Source of the DNA: Sulfitobacter sp. HGT1 | GTDB lineage: Bacteria > Pseudomonadota > Alphaproteobacteria > Rhodobacterales > Rhodobacteraceae | Direction of reading: 5' to 3' | NCBI RefSeq assembly: GCF_013282155.1 | Contig: NZ_BLWI01000003.1 | Location: 27,559-91,558, forward strand | DNA length: 64,000 nucleotides | In this document: piece after piece, positions 1-6,898 of the stretch | Position numbering within the stretch: position 1 is the first letter of the stretch | Layout of the letters: each line of letters starts with the position of its first letter | Position numbers and translations under genes: made by a program | Notes under the pieces: model-generated | Told to the model about the DNA's origin: nothing | Seen by the model: the letters and a program-made list of their open reading frames with translations, nothing else | Databases searched by the model: none

Positions 1-377
1 ACGATCCATCTCGTCAACGAGAAGGCGTGAAGCAACTCGGGAGAGCTAAGTTTTATTGTTTCTACTTTGGTCTGTTATTTCCGCACAGGGTATCATCGGT
101 AGGGAGCGATGGAACGCTGATCATCGAAGGCGGCTGTTTTAAATCTGCGTTACAGACACGAACGGCGCGATTGCGAACCGTATGTCTCGGTCAACAACCT
201 CAATGCGGATGGTCAGATTAGGACCGATCCATGTAAGGAAATGTCCGCAAAGCGCACCTCGCCCCGTTCGAGCATTCCGCAGCATTTGTCGATTTGGGCT
301 CTGCACCGACTAACGTTGCATGAGATACTGATATCCGCATTGAAATGGCGAACGGCAGGACCGCTCGCCAAGTTGCA
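1..377. other. Left margin, no confident gene
   Basis: The first 30 bases read as nine codons plus a TGA, which could be the tail of a gene lying outside the window, but this is too short to judge. The rest has no open frame with a recognisable product. Bases 346-377 lie just downstream of the broken integrase and keep a stem-forming sequence homologous to the terminator of the intact integrase copy at 18733-18760. Confidence 0.5.
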
Positions 378-1060
378 CTAGATGTGAATTCGTTCTGCGA
401 TGCTCAGGGCATCTTCGAGTTCCACGCCAAGATTCCGAACAGTACTGTCAACCTTGGTATGACCAAGCAGCAGCTGGATTGCGCGAAGGCTACCTGTTTT
501 TCGACAAAATCTCCGCTGCCTTTGTCCGGCAGAGGGAGTGCGTGCCGTATCCGCTCGGCTCGAGGCCAATCGCAGTTACCAATCACGAACGTGCCGACCA
601 TACTGGCGGGTTGAGATGTGTGGCCGGTCATGGAAACGGCTTGGGAACATAAATGGGCACGCAAACATCTCAGGGGATTTGACCCAGGATATCACGGTTT
701 CCCGCGTGTTTTCCGTCAGTTCGAACTGCACAGGTCGCTTGGTCTTGCTCTGGATCACGGAAACGCGTTCCCGAACGCGGTCGTCCTTTTCAAGGTCTGA
801 CACGGCCAGTTTCACAAGATCACAACCGCGCAGCTTGCTGTCGATGGCGAGGTTAAACAAAGCCAGATCGCGGAGATAACCCGCCAGTTCGAGCCGCGCT
901 CGGATCGCCCAGACCTGTTTTGGTAGGAGGGGACGTTTCTGGCCGATGATACGTCCCTTGTTCCAGGCCCTGCGTTTTGGGGTGACGGCGGGTAGTTGGA
1001 CTCTTGGCATGATATGCCCTCCAATCCTCCCTCCATACCCAGACATCAACACAGCGCTGA
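346..1060 (-). repeat. Left arm of ~715-bp inverted integrase repeat
   Basis: Homology with the right arm (18044-18760) begins about 50 bases before the integrase start codon, at TCAGCGC, and runs through the gene to the stem-loop after the stop codon. The arms face each other across about 17 kb that carries hipBA, the relaxase block, virD4 and the TRAP island. Divergence includes two indels in the left arm. Confidence 0.85.
378..1010 (-). pseudogene. Dead tyrosine-type integrase (second copy)
   Basis: This is a decayed copy of the tyrosine recombinase at 18094-18726. The first 144 residues, from the ATG at 1010 (preceded by GGAGGG), differ from the intact copy at only 12 positions by eye. 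A one-base deletion then brings in a TAA directly after the RDW triplet, and a compensating one-base insertion about 80 bases later restores the frame to the original end. The restored part has also lost two catalytic residues: the Arg of the HxxR motif is Cys, and the nucleophilic Tyr (RYLG in the intact copy) is Asn. It therefore cannot recombine DNA. The copy is inverted relative to the intact gene and carries homologous flanks on both sides. Confidence 0.93.
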
Positions 1061-1273
1061 CTCTGAGAACGTAGCATCTGTTTGGATGACCGCTTCGGCT
1101 GCTGCGGTGCCGCAAATGAACTTTCGCTTATGCCGCATATTTTGCGCTGCGTGCGCCCGCAGCAGGATTTAAAGACTTCCGCTGTGGGCTCTTCTGTAGC
1201 ATTCGCTGCGCTATTTACGAACGGCTGCTTTCGCTTACCGTAAAGGCCAAATACCTATCGAAACGACCCCTGA

Positions 1274-2590
1274 CTAAGCTAGCAATTGCCCTCGCGACCC
1301 TTCAAATTGATCAGTCAGAGTATCATGATCCGAACTCAAGCCTTCGATACAGTACGGATTCAGGAATTGTCGCCCGCCAAACAGGGCTTTGTCTGTTGCG
1401 CTGAGGTCTGCGAGCTCACAGACCGCGTCCCATTTACGGGCAATCGTGATAATCTGTTGCGTGATGACCTCGATTGCGTCGTCGTCGGTGAGTAGGAAAT
1501 CTGGTGCGGCGGTTAGACAACTGGCCAAAGTGCTCATCCGATTGTCGCCCTTGATTAGCATCGCCTGCGTCGCTTCATTCCCGGTGCGGCCTTGAGGGCA
1601 GATGTCATAAGCGGGGGAGAGCGTAAGCATTTCGCCGTCCCAAAAGGCTGCATGATTGCGGGCGTGATCGTCCGTATTGCCACACAGCACGTTAAAGCAG
1701 ATTCGGCCAAACAGCTCTCGCAGCGTCTCCTTGGGCTTGGCGAAGCGGTGACGAATGATCTCGGCCAGATCCTCGTAGGAGGCATAGCGCGCCATCATCT
1801 CATCCAGCCCAAGGATTGTAAGTGCAGACACCATCGCTTTGCGATGCCAGTCCTCACCTGCGCGGGTCCGGTCAAAGCGCTCGATCAAGAGCACGTCTTT
1901 GCCGCCAGCTTCAATCATCGAGACGGGCGCGACGTCTAGGCCGCAGGCAGCCGCGAGCTTCATCGCGATGAATTCCGCTTTGACGACGCTATAGAGGTCG
2001 CCGCTTGCCGAGAATTTGGCGATCAACTTGCGATCTCCGCGATCGATCAGCGCCTTGGGCCGCGCGCCACCGATTGATGTACCGTGATTGAGCGCCTGAT
2101 CTAGGCCAAGCGTCAGGGGCGCGCCTTTTTCAATGAGACTGGCTGCCTCGATGAGTTCCTCATATGTGGCTTCGGATTTCCGGCGCGGCACATACTGCGT
2201 CGCCGACGCTTGGAAATCGAGGGCACCGATGCGGTCAGAACCGGATGCAAGCAGGTAGGATATTTCTGTGATGTTGCCGACTTCGGCTGTACTCGCCTTT
2301 GCGCCCACCAAACGATTGATGATGACACGCCGCCCCCATGCATCCGGAGAGCCGTCGCGAATGCAGCTGGCCATCGAAAGACCGGCCTGAGGTTCGATGA
2401 TGCCTCGACGCAGCGGGAGTTCGGGTGCGTATATCGGTATTGCATCGGTGCGCTCGAGGTAGCTTGCACCGTAATTGAATACGAACCGGTCCGCATCTTG
2501 CGTGATGCGCCCTGCAACGACAGGGGCGGTGCTTTCGGGCAGCCATATCCAGACAAAGGCCTCCGAGGCTTGGGCAAAATTAGAAGTCAT
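1274..2590 (-). CDS. hipA: HipA-family serine/threonine kinase toxin
   Basis: A 438-residue HipA-type kinase. These toxins phosphorylate a translation factor (in E. coli HipA, glutamyl-tRNA synthetase) and cause growth arrest. Visible motifs are the glycine-rich nucleotide loop TSIGGARPKA (residues 171-180), the catalytic loop NTDDHARNHA (305-314) and the metal-binding SPAYDI (325-330), all in family order and at normal length. The start overlaps the end of the upstream HTH gene by 11 bases, the usual translational coupling of hipB and hipA. No frame damage is seen, so the toxin should be active unless held by its partner. The assignment is firm; the cellular target in this organism is not known. 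Confidence 0.93.
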   Translation of the reverse strand: MTSNFAQASEAFVWIWLPESTAPVVAGRITQDADRFVFNYGASYLERTDAIPIYAPELPLRRGIIEPQAGLSMASCIRDGSPDAWGRRVIINRLVGAKASTAEVGNITEISYLLASGSDRIGALDFQASATQYVPRRKSEATYEELIEAASLIEKGAPLTLGLDQALNHGTSIGGARPKALIDRGDRKLIAKFSASGDLYSVVKAEFIAMKLAAACGLDVAPVSMIEAGGKDVLLIERFDRTRAGEDWHRKAMVSALTILGLDEMMARYASYEDLAEIIRHRFAKPKETLRELFGRICFNVLCGNTDDHARNHAAFWDGEMLTLSPAYDICPQGRTGNEATQAMLIKGDNRMSTLASCLTAAPDFLLTDDDAIEVITQQIITIARKWDAVCELADLSATDKALFGGRQFLNPYCIEGLSSDHDTLTDQFEGSRGQLLA

Positions 2591-2924
2591 CGTCGACCTC
2601 TTGCTTGGATGCCCGGACGCTCTTTGGCAGGAGTGTTAGTTTTTCATCAAGGCGGGCATTGTGCATTGCCAGCGTACTGTCATCGGCATCAAACAGACGC
2701 ACGCCAACAAGCGCTGCGACCTCGAAGACCGTGCCGATCTCAGGGCCGGGTGCACCTTTTTCGATGTTATACAGTGTCGTGCGGCTAATGTTTGCACGGT
2801 CCGCAAGGTCTTGCGCTGTCATGCCGCGTTCCGTGCGCGCGACGCGGATCAGCTTGCCGAAGGTAGACAAAGCTTGCTTCGTAACCCGTGAGTAACTTCT
2901 TTTGCGTTTCATGTGCGCTGCCAT
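2580..2924 (-). CDS. hipB: HipB-like XRE antitoxin/repressor
   Basis: A 114-residue protein with a Cro/C1-type helix-turn-helix at about residues 35-60 (MTAQDLADRANISRTTLYNI) and an acidic C-terminus ending EVDDDF. It is the expected antitoxin and autorepressor of the HipA kinase encoded directly downstream with an 11-base overlap. Three related palindromes lie upstream at 2956-3051 and are the likely binding sites. The basic N-terminus (KRKRSYSRVTK) precedes the HTH; an alternative start at Met5 would shorten the protein by four residues. Family assignment rests on the HTH and the neighbour. Confidence 0.9.
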   Translation of the reverse strand: MAAHMKRKRSYSRVTKQALSTFGKLIRVARTERGMTAQDLADRANISRTTLYNIEKGAPGPEIGTVFEVAALVGVRLFDADDSTLAMHNARLDEKLTLLPKSVRASKQEVDDDF

Positions 2925-2955
2925 TGTCTGATTAGATGAACGTGAGATGTCTTAC

Positions 2956-3051
2956 GTCCAGTATATTGGACAAGTATTATCAATCTGGCGTCGAGTCAAG
3001 ATGTTGTCCAGTATTCTGAACGTAATGAAGCGAATGTTCAGGTAAGTGAAC
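2956..3051. promoter_or_regulatory. Triple operator array upstream of hipBA
   Basis: Three 16-base palindromes of the form GTYCA-N6-TGRAC are present: GTCCAGTATATTGGAC at 2956-2971, GTCCAGTATTCTGAAC at 3006-3021 and GTTCAGGTAAGTGAAC at 3036-3051. The outer two are perfect in their arms and the middle one is a hybrid of them. Start-to-start spacings are 50 and 30 bases, close to whole helical turns. HipB proteins are known to repress by binding multiple palindromic operators, so these are inferred to be HipB sites. Confidence 0.75.
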
Positions 3052-3472
3052 GAAACTGGTCTTTGGTGCATCCATTCCAGCAAACCGGCCCCACCAGAGC
3101 TTGGGGGGAGATGGAAGAGAGCGAGATGTGTCGTTCCCAGGTCTGACGGAGGCAGGGTCTTTTGATCGGCGCGTTGTCAGTCAAATTGGAAATGAAGATG
3201 CCTTCCCGCAATTTCTTTTGTCAGTGTTCACTATCAGCGACGTGGCCATAGGCTTTCTCCTGATGTGTTGAGTTGCTCGATAATTCTGGTCGCAGCTGTC
3301 GCCCCGTCCACAAAGGTTGTCCCCGCTCTTTTTCCCCTGTCCCTGCGGGCCATTCTTCGCGGAACAAAAAGAGCGGGGCCTGCCCCTCTCCGCTGCGCTT
3401 CGCCTTCGGTATGTCCGGGCCTTGGCCAGCTGCAAGGTGACCATCATTGCAACGCAAACAAGGAGAAAAGCA
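3052..3472. other. Leader region before the DUF736 gene, with a 13-bp inverted repeat
   Basis: No gene was accepted here. The region contains a perfect 13-base inverted repeat, CCCCGCTCTTTTT at 3321-3333 and AAAAAGAGCGGGG at 3366-3378, enclosing a 32-base loop and ending 94 bases before the DUF736 start codon. It could be a structured 5' leader or a protein-binding site. Frames open on both strands here look like by-products of base composition. Confidence 0.55.
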
Positions 3473-3811
3473 ATGACCACGAACTGCATCAAATTCACCA
3501 GCGACGACATCGAAACAGCAAAAGGTATCGGCTCAATTTCAACCCTGACATTCGACCTCGACATCACAGTCGAGCCCGTTGCCAGCAGCAACCCTATGGC
3601 ACCAACGCATCGCGTCCTCGGCCGCTCCCCTCGCGGCAAACTGGTTGAATGCGGTGGCATCTGGAAGAAGCAGAACAAAGACACCGGTTCTGACTACTTC
3701 ACCCTGACGGTCCGCGATCACGCCTTCAACGCCAACCTTGGCAAGGCCGCGAGCCAGGATGACATGTCTCTGCAAGCCATCATCCCCTGGGGCCCAAAAG
3801 AGGCCGCCTAA
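3473..3811 (+). CDS. DUF736 family protein
   Basis: A 112-residue cytosolic protein of the DUF736 family, a group of about 100 residues found mostly on alphaproteobacterial plasmids and conjugative elements; no biochemical function is established. The family look is in the segment GSISTLTFDLDITVEPV near the N-terminus and the later stretch describing a single small domain (KLVECGGIWKK, YFTLTVRDHAFNANL). The ATG at 3473 is chosen because AAGGAG lies 8 bases upstream; longer in-frame starts run into the structured leader. It stands alone and is followed at once by a strong UUCG hairpin terminator. If the oriT proposed at about 6018 is right, it lies in the region that enters the recipient early. 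Confidence 0.85.
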   Translation: MTTNCIKFTSDDIETAKGIGSISTLTFDLDITVEPVASSNPMAPTHRVLGRSPRGKLVECGGIWKKQNKDTGSDYFTLTVRDHAFNANLGKAASQDDMSLQAIIPWGPKEAA

Positions 3812-3817
3812 CACACG

Positions 3818-3843
3818 GGCCAGACCGCTTCGGCGGTCTGGCC
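3818..3843 (+). terminator. Terminator hairpin with TTCG tetraloop
   Basis: A perfect 11-bp stem GGCCAGACCGC / GCGGTCTGGCC closed by a TTCG loop begins 6 bases after the DUF736 stop codon. The following bases (ACTTTCCC) are only weakly T-rich. Confidence 0.8.
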
Positions 3844-4271
3844 ACTTTCCCGCACGGCAGAGAGCATTGCTCATGTGGAATAAGCGGCTGATATGCGCAG
3901 TACATTTTCTGCAAAGCGCGCGGGGGTCGAATAGTTGAAGAGATGTTTGATTATTGTTCTCGATCAAATTAACCAGGCAAAAGGCAGGAAACTGTCGGCG
4001 ACCCGTAATGCTGTGTGCAGTGCGAGCGCTGCGGTGACCCAAGCCCCAAAGGCAAGGTTGCAAGCCGCAGTTACAAGCTTATCTCGGAGCAGCTCTTTTT
4101 TACTGAGTTATCTGCATGACCGAGTGTGCTGCGGTACGAACCAATTTTACCGATTGTGACAGCATCAAACCGATATGGATGATCTGGTTGCCAATTTGAA
4201 AGCCATCGTCGTTTAAGGCGGTACATCAGCTTGAACTCGCTTCTGTCCGAATTTTGCGGTATATTTCGGAC
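3844..4271. other. Intergenic region, no gene seen
   Basis: About 430 bases between the DUF736 terminator and the AbiEi-type gene. Short open frames on both strands lack ribosome binding sites and recognisable content. The last 80 bases must carry the promoter of the downstream antitoxin gene, but no clear promoter boxes were identified. Confidence 0.5.
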
Positions 4272-4937
4272 ATGATCGGATCTGCACAATTGAAAACTTT
4301 GCCAGACCGCCTACGCGCTCGTGTAGATGACGCGCCGCGACAAGTGTGGACGCCAGCTGATTTTGCCGACATCGGGGGTCGCGCAGCTGTCGATAAGGCA
4401 CTGCAGCGCATGGTCACGTCCGGTCAGCTGCGCCGCATCCAGCGCGGGCTCTACGACAAACCATCCCAGAATGCGCTGACAGGCAAATCTACCGTACCAG
4501 ACTACCGCGCCGTCATCGATGCAATCGCGCGTCGCGATCAGGTTCGCTGGTTGATCGATGGTATGACGGCTGCCAACACGCTCGGCCTCACCAACGCGGT
4601 GCCGGCCAAAATCGAAGTGCTTGTTGATGCGCGGTTAAAGCCTGTCACTCTAGACAATCAAAAGATCGTCTTCAAACAAGCGGCACCTAGTCGGCTGTAT
4701 TGGGCAGGGCGCCCTGGCATGTATCTGGTGCAGGCCTTGCACTGGCTTCATGACGTCATGTCGAGCGACGAAGAACAGGCGGCTGTTCAAAGCGCAGTGC
4801 GTCGCCTGCTAGCCAGCCACGAAACTGGCCCGGCACTGTTGGACGATCTGAAAAGTGGTTTCGCTGCTACGCCAATTTGGATGCAGGACATTTTGCGTGG
4901 GCATCTGTTTGGTGCGGCTGCGGGTGATCGAGGCTGA
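4272..4937 (+). CDS. AbiEi-type antitoxin (DUF6088-like)
   Basis: A 221-residue protein resembling the AbiEi/DUF6088 antitoxins of type IV toxin-antitoxin systems. These have an N-terminal winged-helix domain that represses the operon and a C-terminal antitoxin domain. Visible features are the N-terminal segment with WTPADFADIGGRAAVDKALQ and QLRRIQRGLYDKP (about residues 28-65), typical of the family, and a helical C-terminal half. In complete systems a nucleotidyltransferase toxin (AbiEii) follows; here only a 53-codon frame follows, 2 bases after the stop. The start at 4272 is the first ATG; the ribosome binding site is weak, and a TTG six codons earlier is possible. Confidence 0.8.
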   Translation: MIGSAQLKTLPDRLRARVDDAPRQVWTPADFADIGGRAAVDKALQRMVTSGQLRRIQRGLYDKPSQNALTGKSTVPDYRAVIDAIARRDQVRWLIDGMTAANTLGLTNAVPAKIEVLVDARLKPVTLDNQKIVFKQAAPSRLYWAGRPGMYLVQALHWLHDVMSSDEEQAAVQSAVRRLLASHETGPALLDDLKSGFAATPIWMQDILRGHLFGAAAGDRG

Positions 4938-4939
4938 GC

Positions 4940-5101
4940 ATGGAAGGTTTGAACGCCTCGCTCTCTCCAGATGATGAAATGGCCGCTCGGATGATCGGTG
5001 ATTACCAAAATGCTGAGGCCATGATCTTCGGTGAGGCTCCATCCTTTGATGCAATCCTGGCGTCGACTGGGTCTCTCGAGGACCAATTGAACCAAGCTTG
5101 A
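4940..5101 (+). pseudogene. Probable remnant of AbiEii nucleotidyltransferase toxin
   Basis: A 53-codon frame starts with ATG 2 bases after the antitoxin stop codon, exactly where the AbiEii toxin gene is expected. Its sequence, including the stretch DYQNAEAMIFGEAPSFDAIL, resembles from memory the last 40 or so residues of AbiEii-type toxins rather than their start, and the nucleotidyltransferase core (GGTSL / DxD motifs) is missing. The simplest reading is an internal deletion that joined the toxin's start region to its tail. The alternative is a small unrelated gene. Confidence 0.5.
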
Positions 5102-5486
5102 TCTTGTGGCTTTGAAGCTGTCGTTCGGTTTTTTGGAGCGGCTTGGTTGAGATCAGGTGAGCAGCAACTTCGTATCTGAGTGTGGGATACCGTCCTCTTT
5201 CGCCTGCAGGAAAACTGGTGAGAGACGGTTCAATTCTTCACCGTGTTGTGCTCTTCCCATTGACCTGTTGGCCCATCAGATCGCTAGCCCGGAGGCGAGC
5301 GGGCTGCAACGCTTGGGCAAGGTTTCTGGACGGCTGGCGCCTTGCGCGCTGCTTTGCATCGCCCACAACAAAAATCGCCCTTCACGTGCTCCATTTCATT
5401 GCGCCCCAAGTTGGGTGCAGCCCGCTCTGATGCCTCCGGTCTTTTCCACGATCCGTCCAACGACGATCAATGGAAAGGATCACAAC
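5102..5486. other. Intergenic leader, no gene seen
   Basis: About 385 bases ahead of the small gene at 5487. A longer in-frame extension of that gene is open through this stretch, but it has no ribosome binding site and looks non-coding. It presumably carries the promoter and 5' leader of the small gene. Confidence 0.45.
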
Positions 5487-5663
5487 ATGACATTCGAACA
5501 ATCTCTCGACCTCGCAGAACTGCAAGCTGACATGGCCTTTGAAACCTACCTCTCAGCCTTTGAGGAGGGTGACCATCCTGAAGTCATAGACAGCCTCGCA
5601 ACCGAGGCTCTGATTGCCCAAGATCGCTGCGCAGATTTGCGCTCTCAGGATCTGGCTCATTGA
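5487..5663 (+). CDS. Small acidic plasmid protein, function unknown
   Basis: A 58-residue acidic protein, beginning MTFEQSLDLAELQADMAFE. The ATG is preceded by AAAGGAT at good spacing, which is the main reason to accept it and to reject a longer reading. No domain is recognised. It is likely a single helical hairpin rich in Glu, Asp and Ala, without signal peptide or membrane segment. Its stop codon lies inside a perfect 21-base palindrome, and two further hairpins follow, so the transcript ends here. Its position between a toxin-antitoxin locus and the oriT region is typical of small conserved leading-region genes, but no function is proposed. Confidence 0.6.
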   Translation: MTFEQSLDLAELQADMAFETYLSAFEEGDHPEVIDSLATEALIAQDRCADLRSQDLAH

Positions 5664-5670
5664 GCCAGAT
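5650..5670. repeat. Perfect palindrome over the stop codon
   Basis: The sequence ATCTGGCTCA-T-TGAGCCAGAT is a perfect 10-bp inverted repeat with a one-base centre, spanning the TGA of the 58-residue gene. It is followed after one base by a second perfect hairpin (5672-5699). Confidence 0.75.
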
Positions 5671-5671
5671 A

Positions 5672-5699
5672 CCCCTGCGGATTGAGTGATCCGCAGGGG
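5672..5699 (+). terminator. Perfect 11-bp stem-loop
   Basis: CCCCTGCGGAT and ATCCGCAGGGG form a perfect stem around a TGAGTG loop, directly after the palindrome at the stop codon. There is no T-run, so it may stabilise the mRNA end or act with the T-rich terminator at 5741. Confidence 0.55.
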
Positions 5700-5740
5700 A
5701 GGGCGACCTCCTGTGGGAGGCCCCAGACAGGCAGTTGTAG

Positions 5741-5776
5741 AAGCTGACACCGACGCGGTCGGGCGTCAGCTTTTTT
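5741..5776 (+). terminator. Rho-independent terminator
   Basis: AAGCTGAC pairs with GTCAGCTT, with an inner CCGAC/GTCGG stem, and is followed by a run of six T (5771-5776). This is a classical intrinsic terminator for the small gene upstream and isolates it from the oriT/mob region. Confidence 0.85.
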
Positions 5777-5876
5777 GCTGTTTTCATGTTGATCACTCGA
5801 TGCGCCTTGGGGGCGCATATCCTTGCGTATTGTTTTGTATGTGAAGGCCCGCGCTCGCTTTGTGCGAGCTGCCAAC

Positions 5877-6175
5877 AGGGTCAGTCAGAATGTTTCTGAT
5901 AGTTGGTGTGGCCTCTGGGAGGCGGCGTGAAGCGCATAGAAATTGAACTCATGCAAAAAGATAAATTGCACAATATGTATTATTGATATATGAAGGAAGG
6001 AGAAGAAAAGGACGTTGGCAGGATATGCCACTTGTCTGCGACATTTGTCCGAGGGGTCTGAGAGCGTGCCACGCAAGAAAGAATCCACCAACACGCGCGA
6101 ACGCGCTTGCAAGCAAGCGCTGCCTCGCACGCGCCGCCGGATATTTGATTTTGAATGTAGCGAGGTGCACTTGTG
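5877..6175. other. oriT: Candidate origin of transfer (oriT)
   Basis: The non-coding region just upstream of mobC and virD2 holds GGCAGGATATGCC at 6017-6029. Its complement contains ATATCCTGCC, which matches the YATCCTG|Y nick consensus known for IncP oriT and T-DNA borders, so a nick is predicted on the minus strand between bases 6019 and 6018. A stretch with repeated TTGTC/GACA elements follows (6031-6050), as does a perfect 8-bp inverted repeat GCGCTTGC-AA-GCAAGCGC at 6103-6120. With this polarity the mob genes would enter the recipient last, as is usual. An AT-rich stretch at about 5940-5995 lies beside it. Confidence 0.6.
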
Positions 6176-6898
6176 ATGAAGACAGGAAGACCAAAACGCC
6201 TCAAGCTGGAGCAGCGCATTGAGCTGGCGCGGCGCTATCATGCAGGTGAAACCCCAAAGGTATTGGCGGAAGCCTATGGCGTCTCTCGCAGGCATGTGAC
6301 GCGGCTTGCAAAGGAAGAGCAGGGCGAAGGACTGGCGGTGCGTGATCCCTCTGAACGGGTCAGTTTCCGCGCCTCAGCGTCAGAGCTCGCAGCCTTTGAT
6401 GCAGAGTGGCAGACACGTGGTTTCGCCAACCGCTCCCAAGCCCTCAATGCAGTGCTGCGCGGACGGTGTGGGTTCCTTGATGTGCCGCGCGATCTAGTTG
6501 CTGAATTCTGTGCCAGTTGGCGACAAGCCAAGGACGTCAGTGATGCTGGTTTGGCGCTCGCAAAGGCTGTGCATCGCGGCAAGATTTCCGTGTCGCTTGA
6601 GGACCGCGCATTGCTTGTAGACCTGCTTGATCTTGCGCAGTGCATGAGCCGTGAGCTCGGCCAGATGAAGTATGCAGCGCAGGTCCGACGCAAGCAGGAT
6701 TGGCCGTTAAAGGAAGAAGGGGATGCCACCCTGCGGGCGCATCCAGATGAGACTGCGCGCGTGGCATCGGGACTGAGATTGGTGGCAGGGGAGGGTGGCC
6801 GCGAAGGGGTGCGGGAATCGGCTGCTTTGGTTCCGAACGGCGGGTCTGCGCTGCAAGCGGGCGCGATCGTGATTGATCGGAACATCTCCAATGGCTGA
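6176..6898 (+). CDS. mobC: MobC-like relaxosome accessory protein
   Basis: A 240-residue DNA-binding protein, the expected VirD1/MobC-type partner that helps the relaxase melt and nick oriT. Residues about 12-45 form a helix-turn-helix (LEQRIELARRYHAGETPKVLAEAYGVSRRHVTRL). Residues about 62-98 (VSFRASASELAAFDAEWQTRGFANRSQALNAVL) look like the ribbon-helix-helix segment of MobC proteins. The C-terminal 60 residues are low in recognisable content. The ATG at 6176 has GAGG about 10 bases upstream; a GTG one codon earlier is the alternative. Its stop codon overlaps the virD2 start by 8 bases. Function is inferred from domain type and position. Confidence 0.8.
   Translation: MKTGRPKRLKLEQRIELARRYHAGETPKVLAEAYGVSRRHVTRLAKEEQGEGLAVRDPSERVSFRASASELAAFDAEWQTRGFANRSQALNAVLRGRCGFLDVPRDLVAEFCASWRQAKDVSDAGLALAKAVHRGKISVSLEDRALLVDLLDLAQCMSRELGQMKYAAQVRRKQDWPLKEEGDATLRAHPDETARVASGLRLVAGEGGREGVRESAALVPNGGSALQAGAIVIDRNISNG

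Noticed and set aside
404..664. Alternative-frame reading of the dead integrase as a separate gene
   Set aside because: Base-by-base alignment with the intact copy shows it is the wrong frame between two compensating indels.
3181..3684. A 167-codon minus-strand frame over the DUF736 leader
   Set aside because: It covers the inverted repeat and the start of DUF736, has no ribosome binding site and no family likeness; it is better explained as a structured leader.
4071..4289. Minus-strand short frame before the AbiEi gene
   Set aside because: No ribosome binding site or domain, and it overlaps the likely antitoxin promoter.
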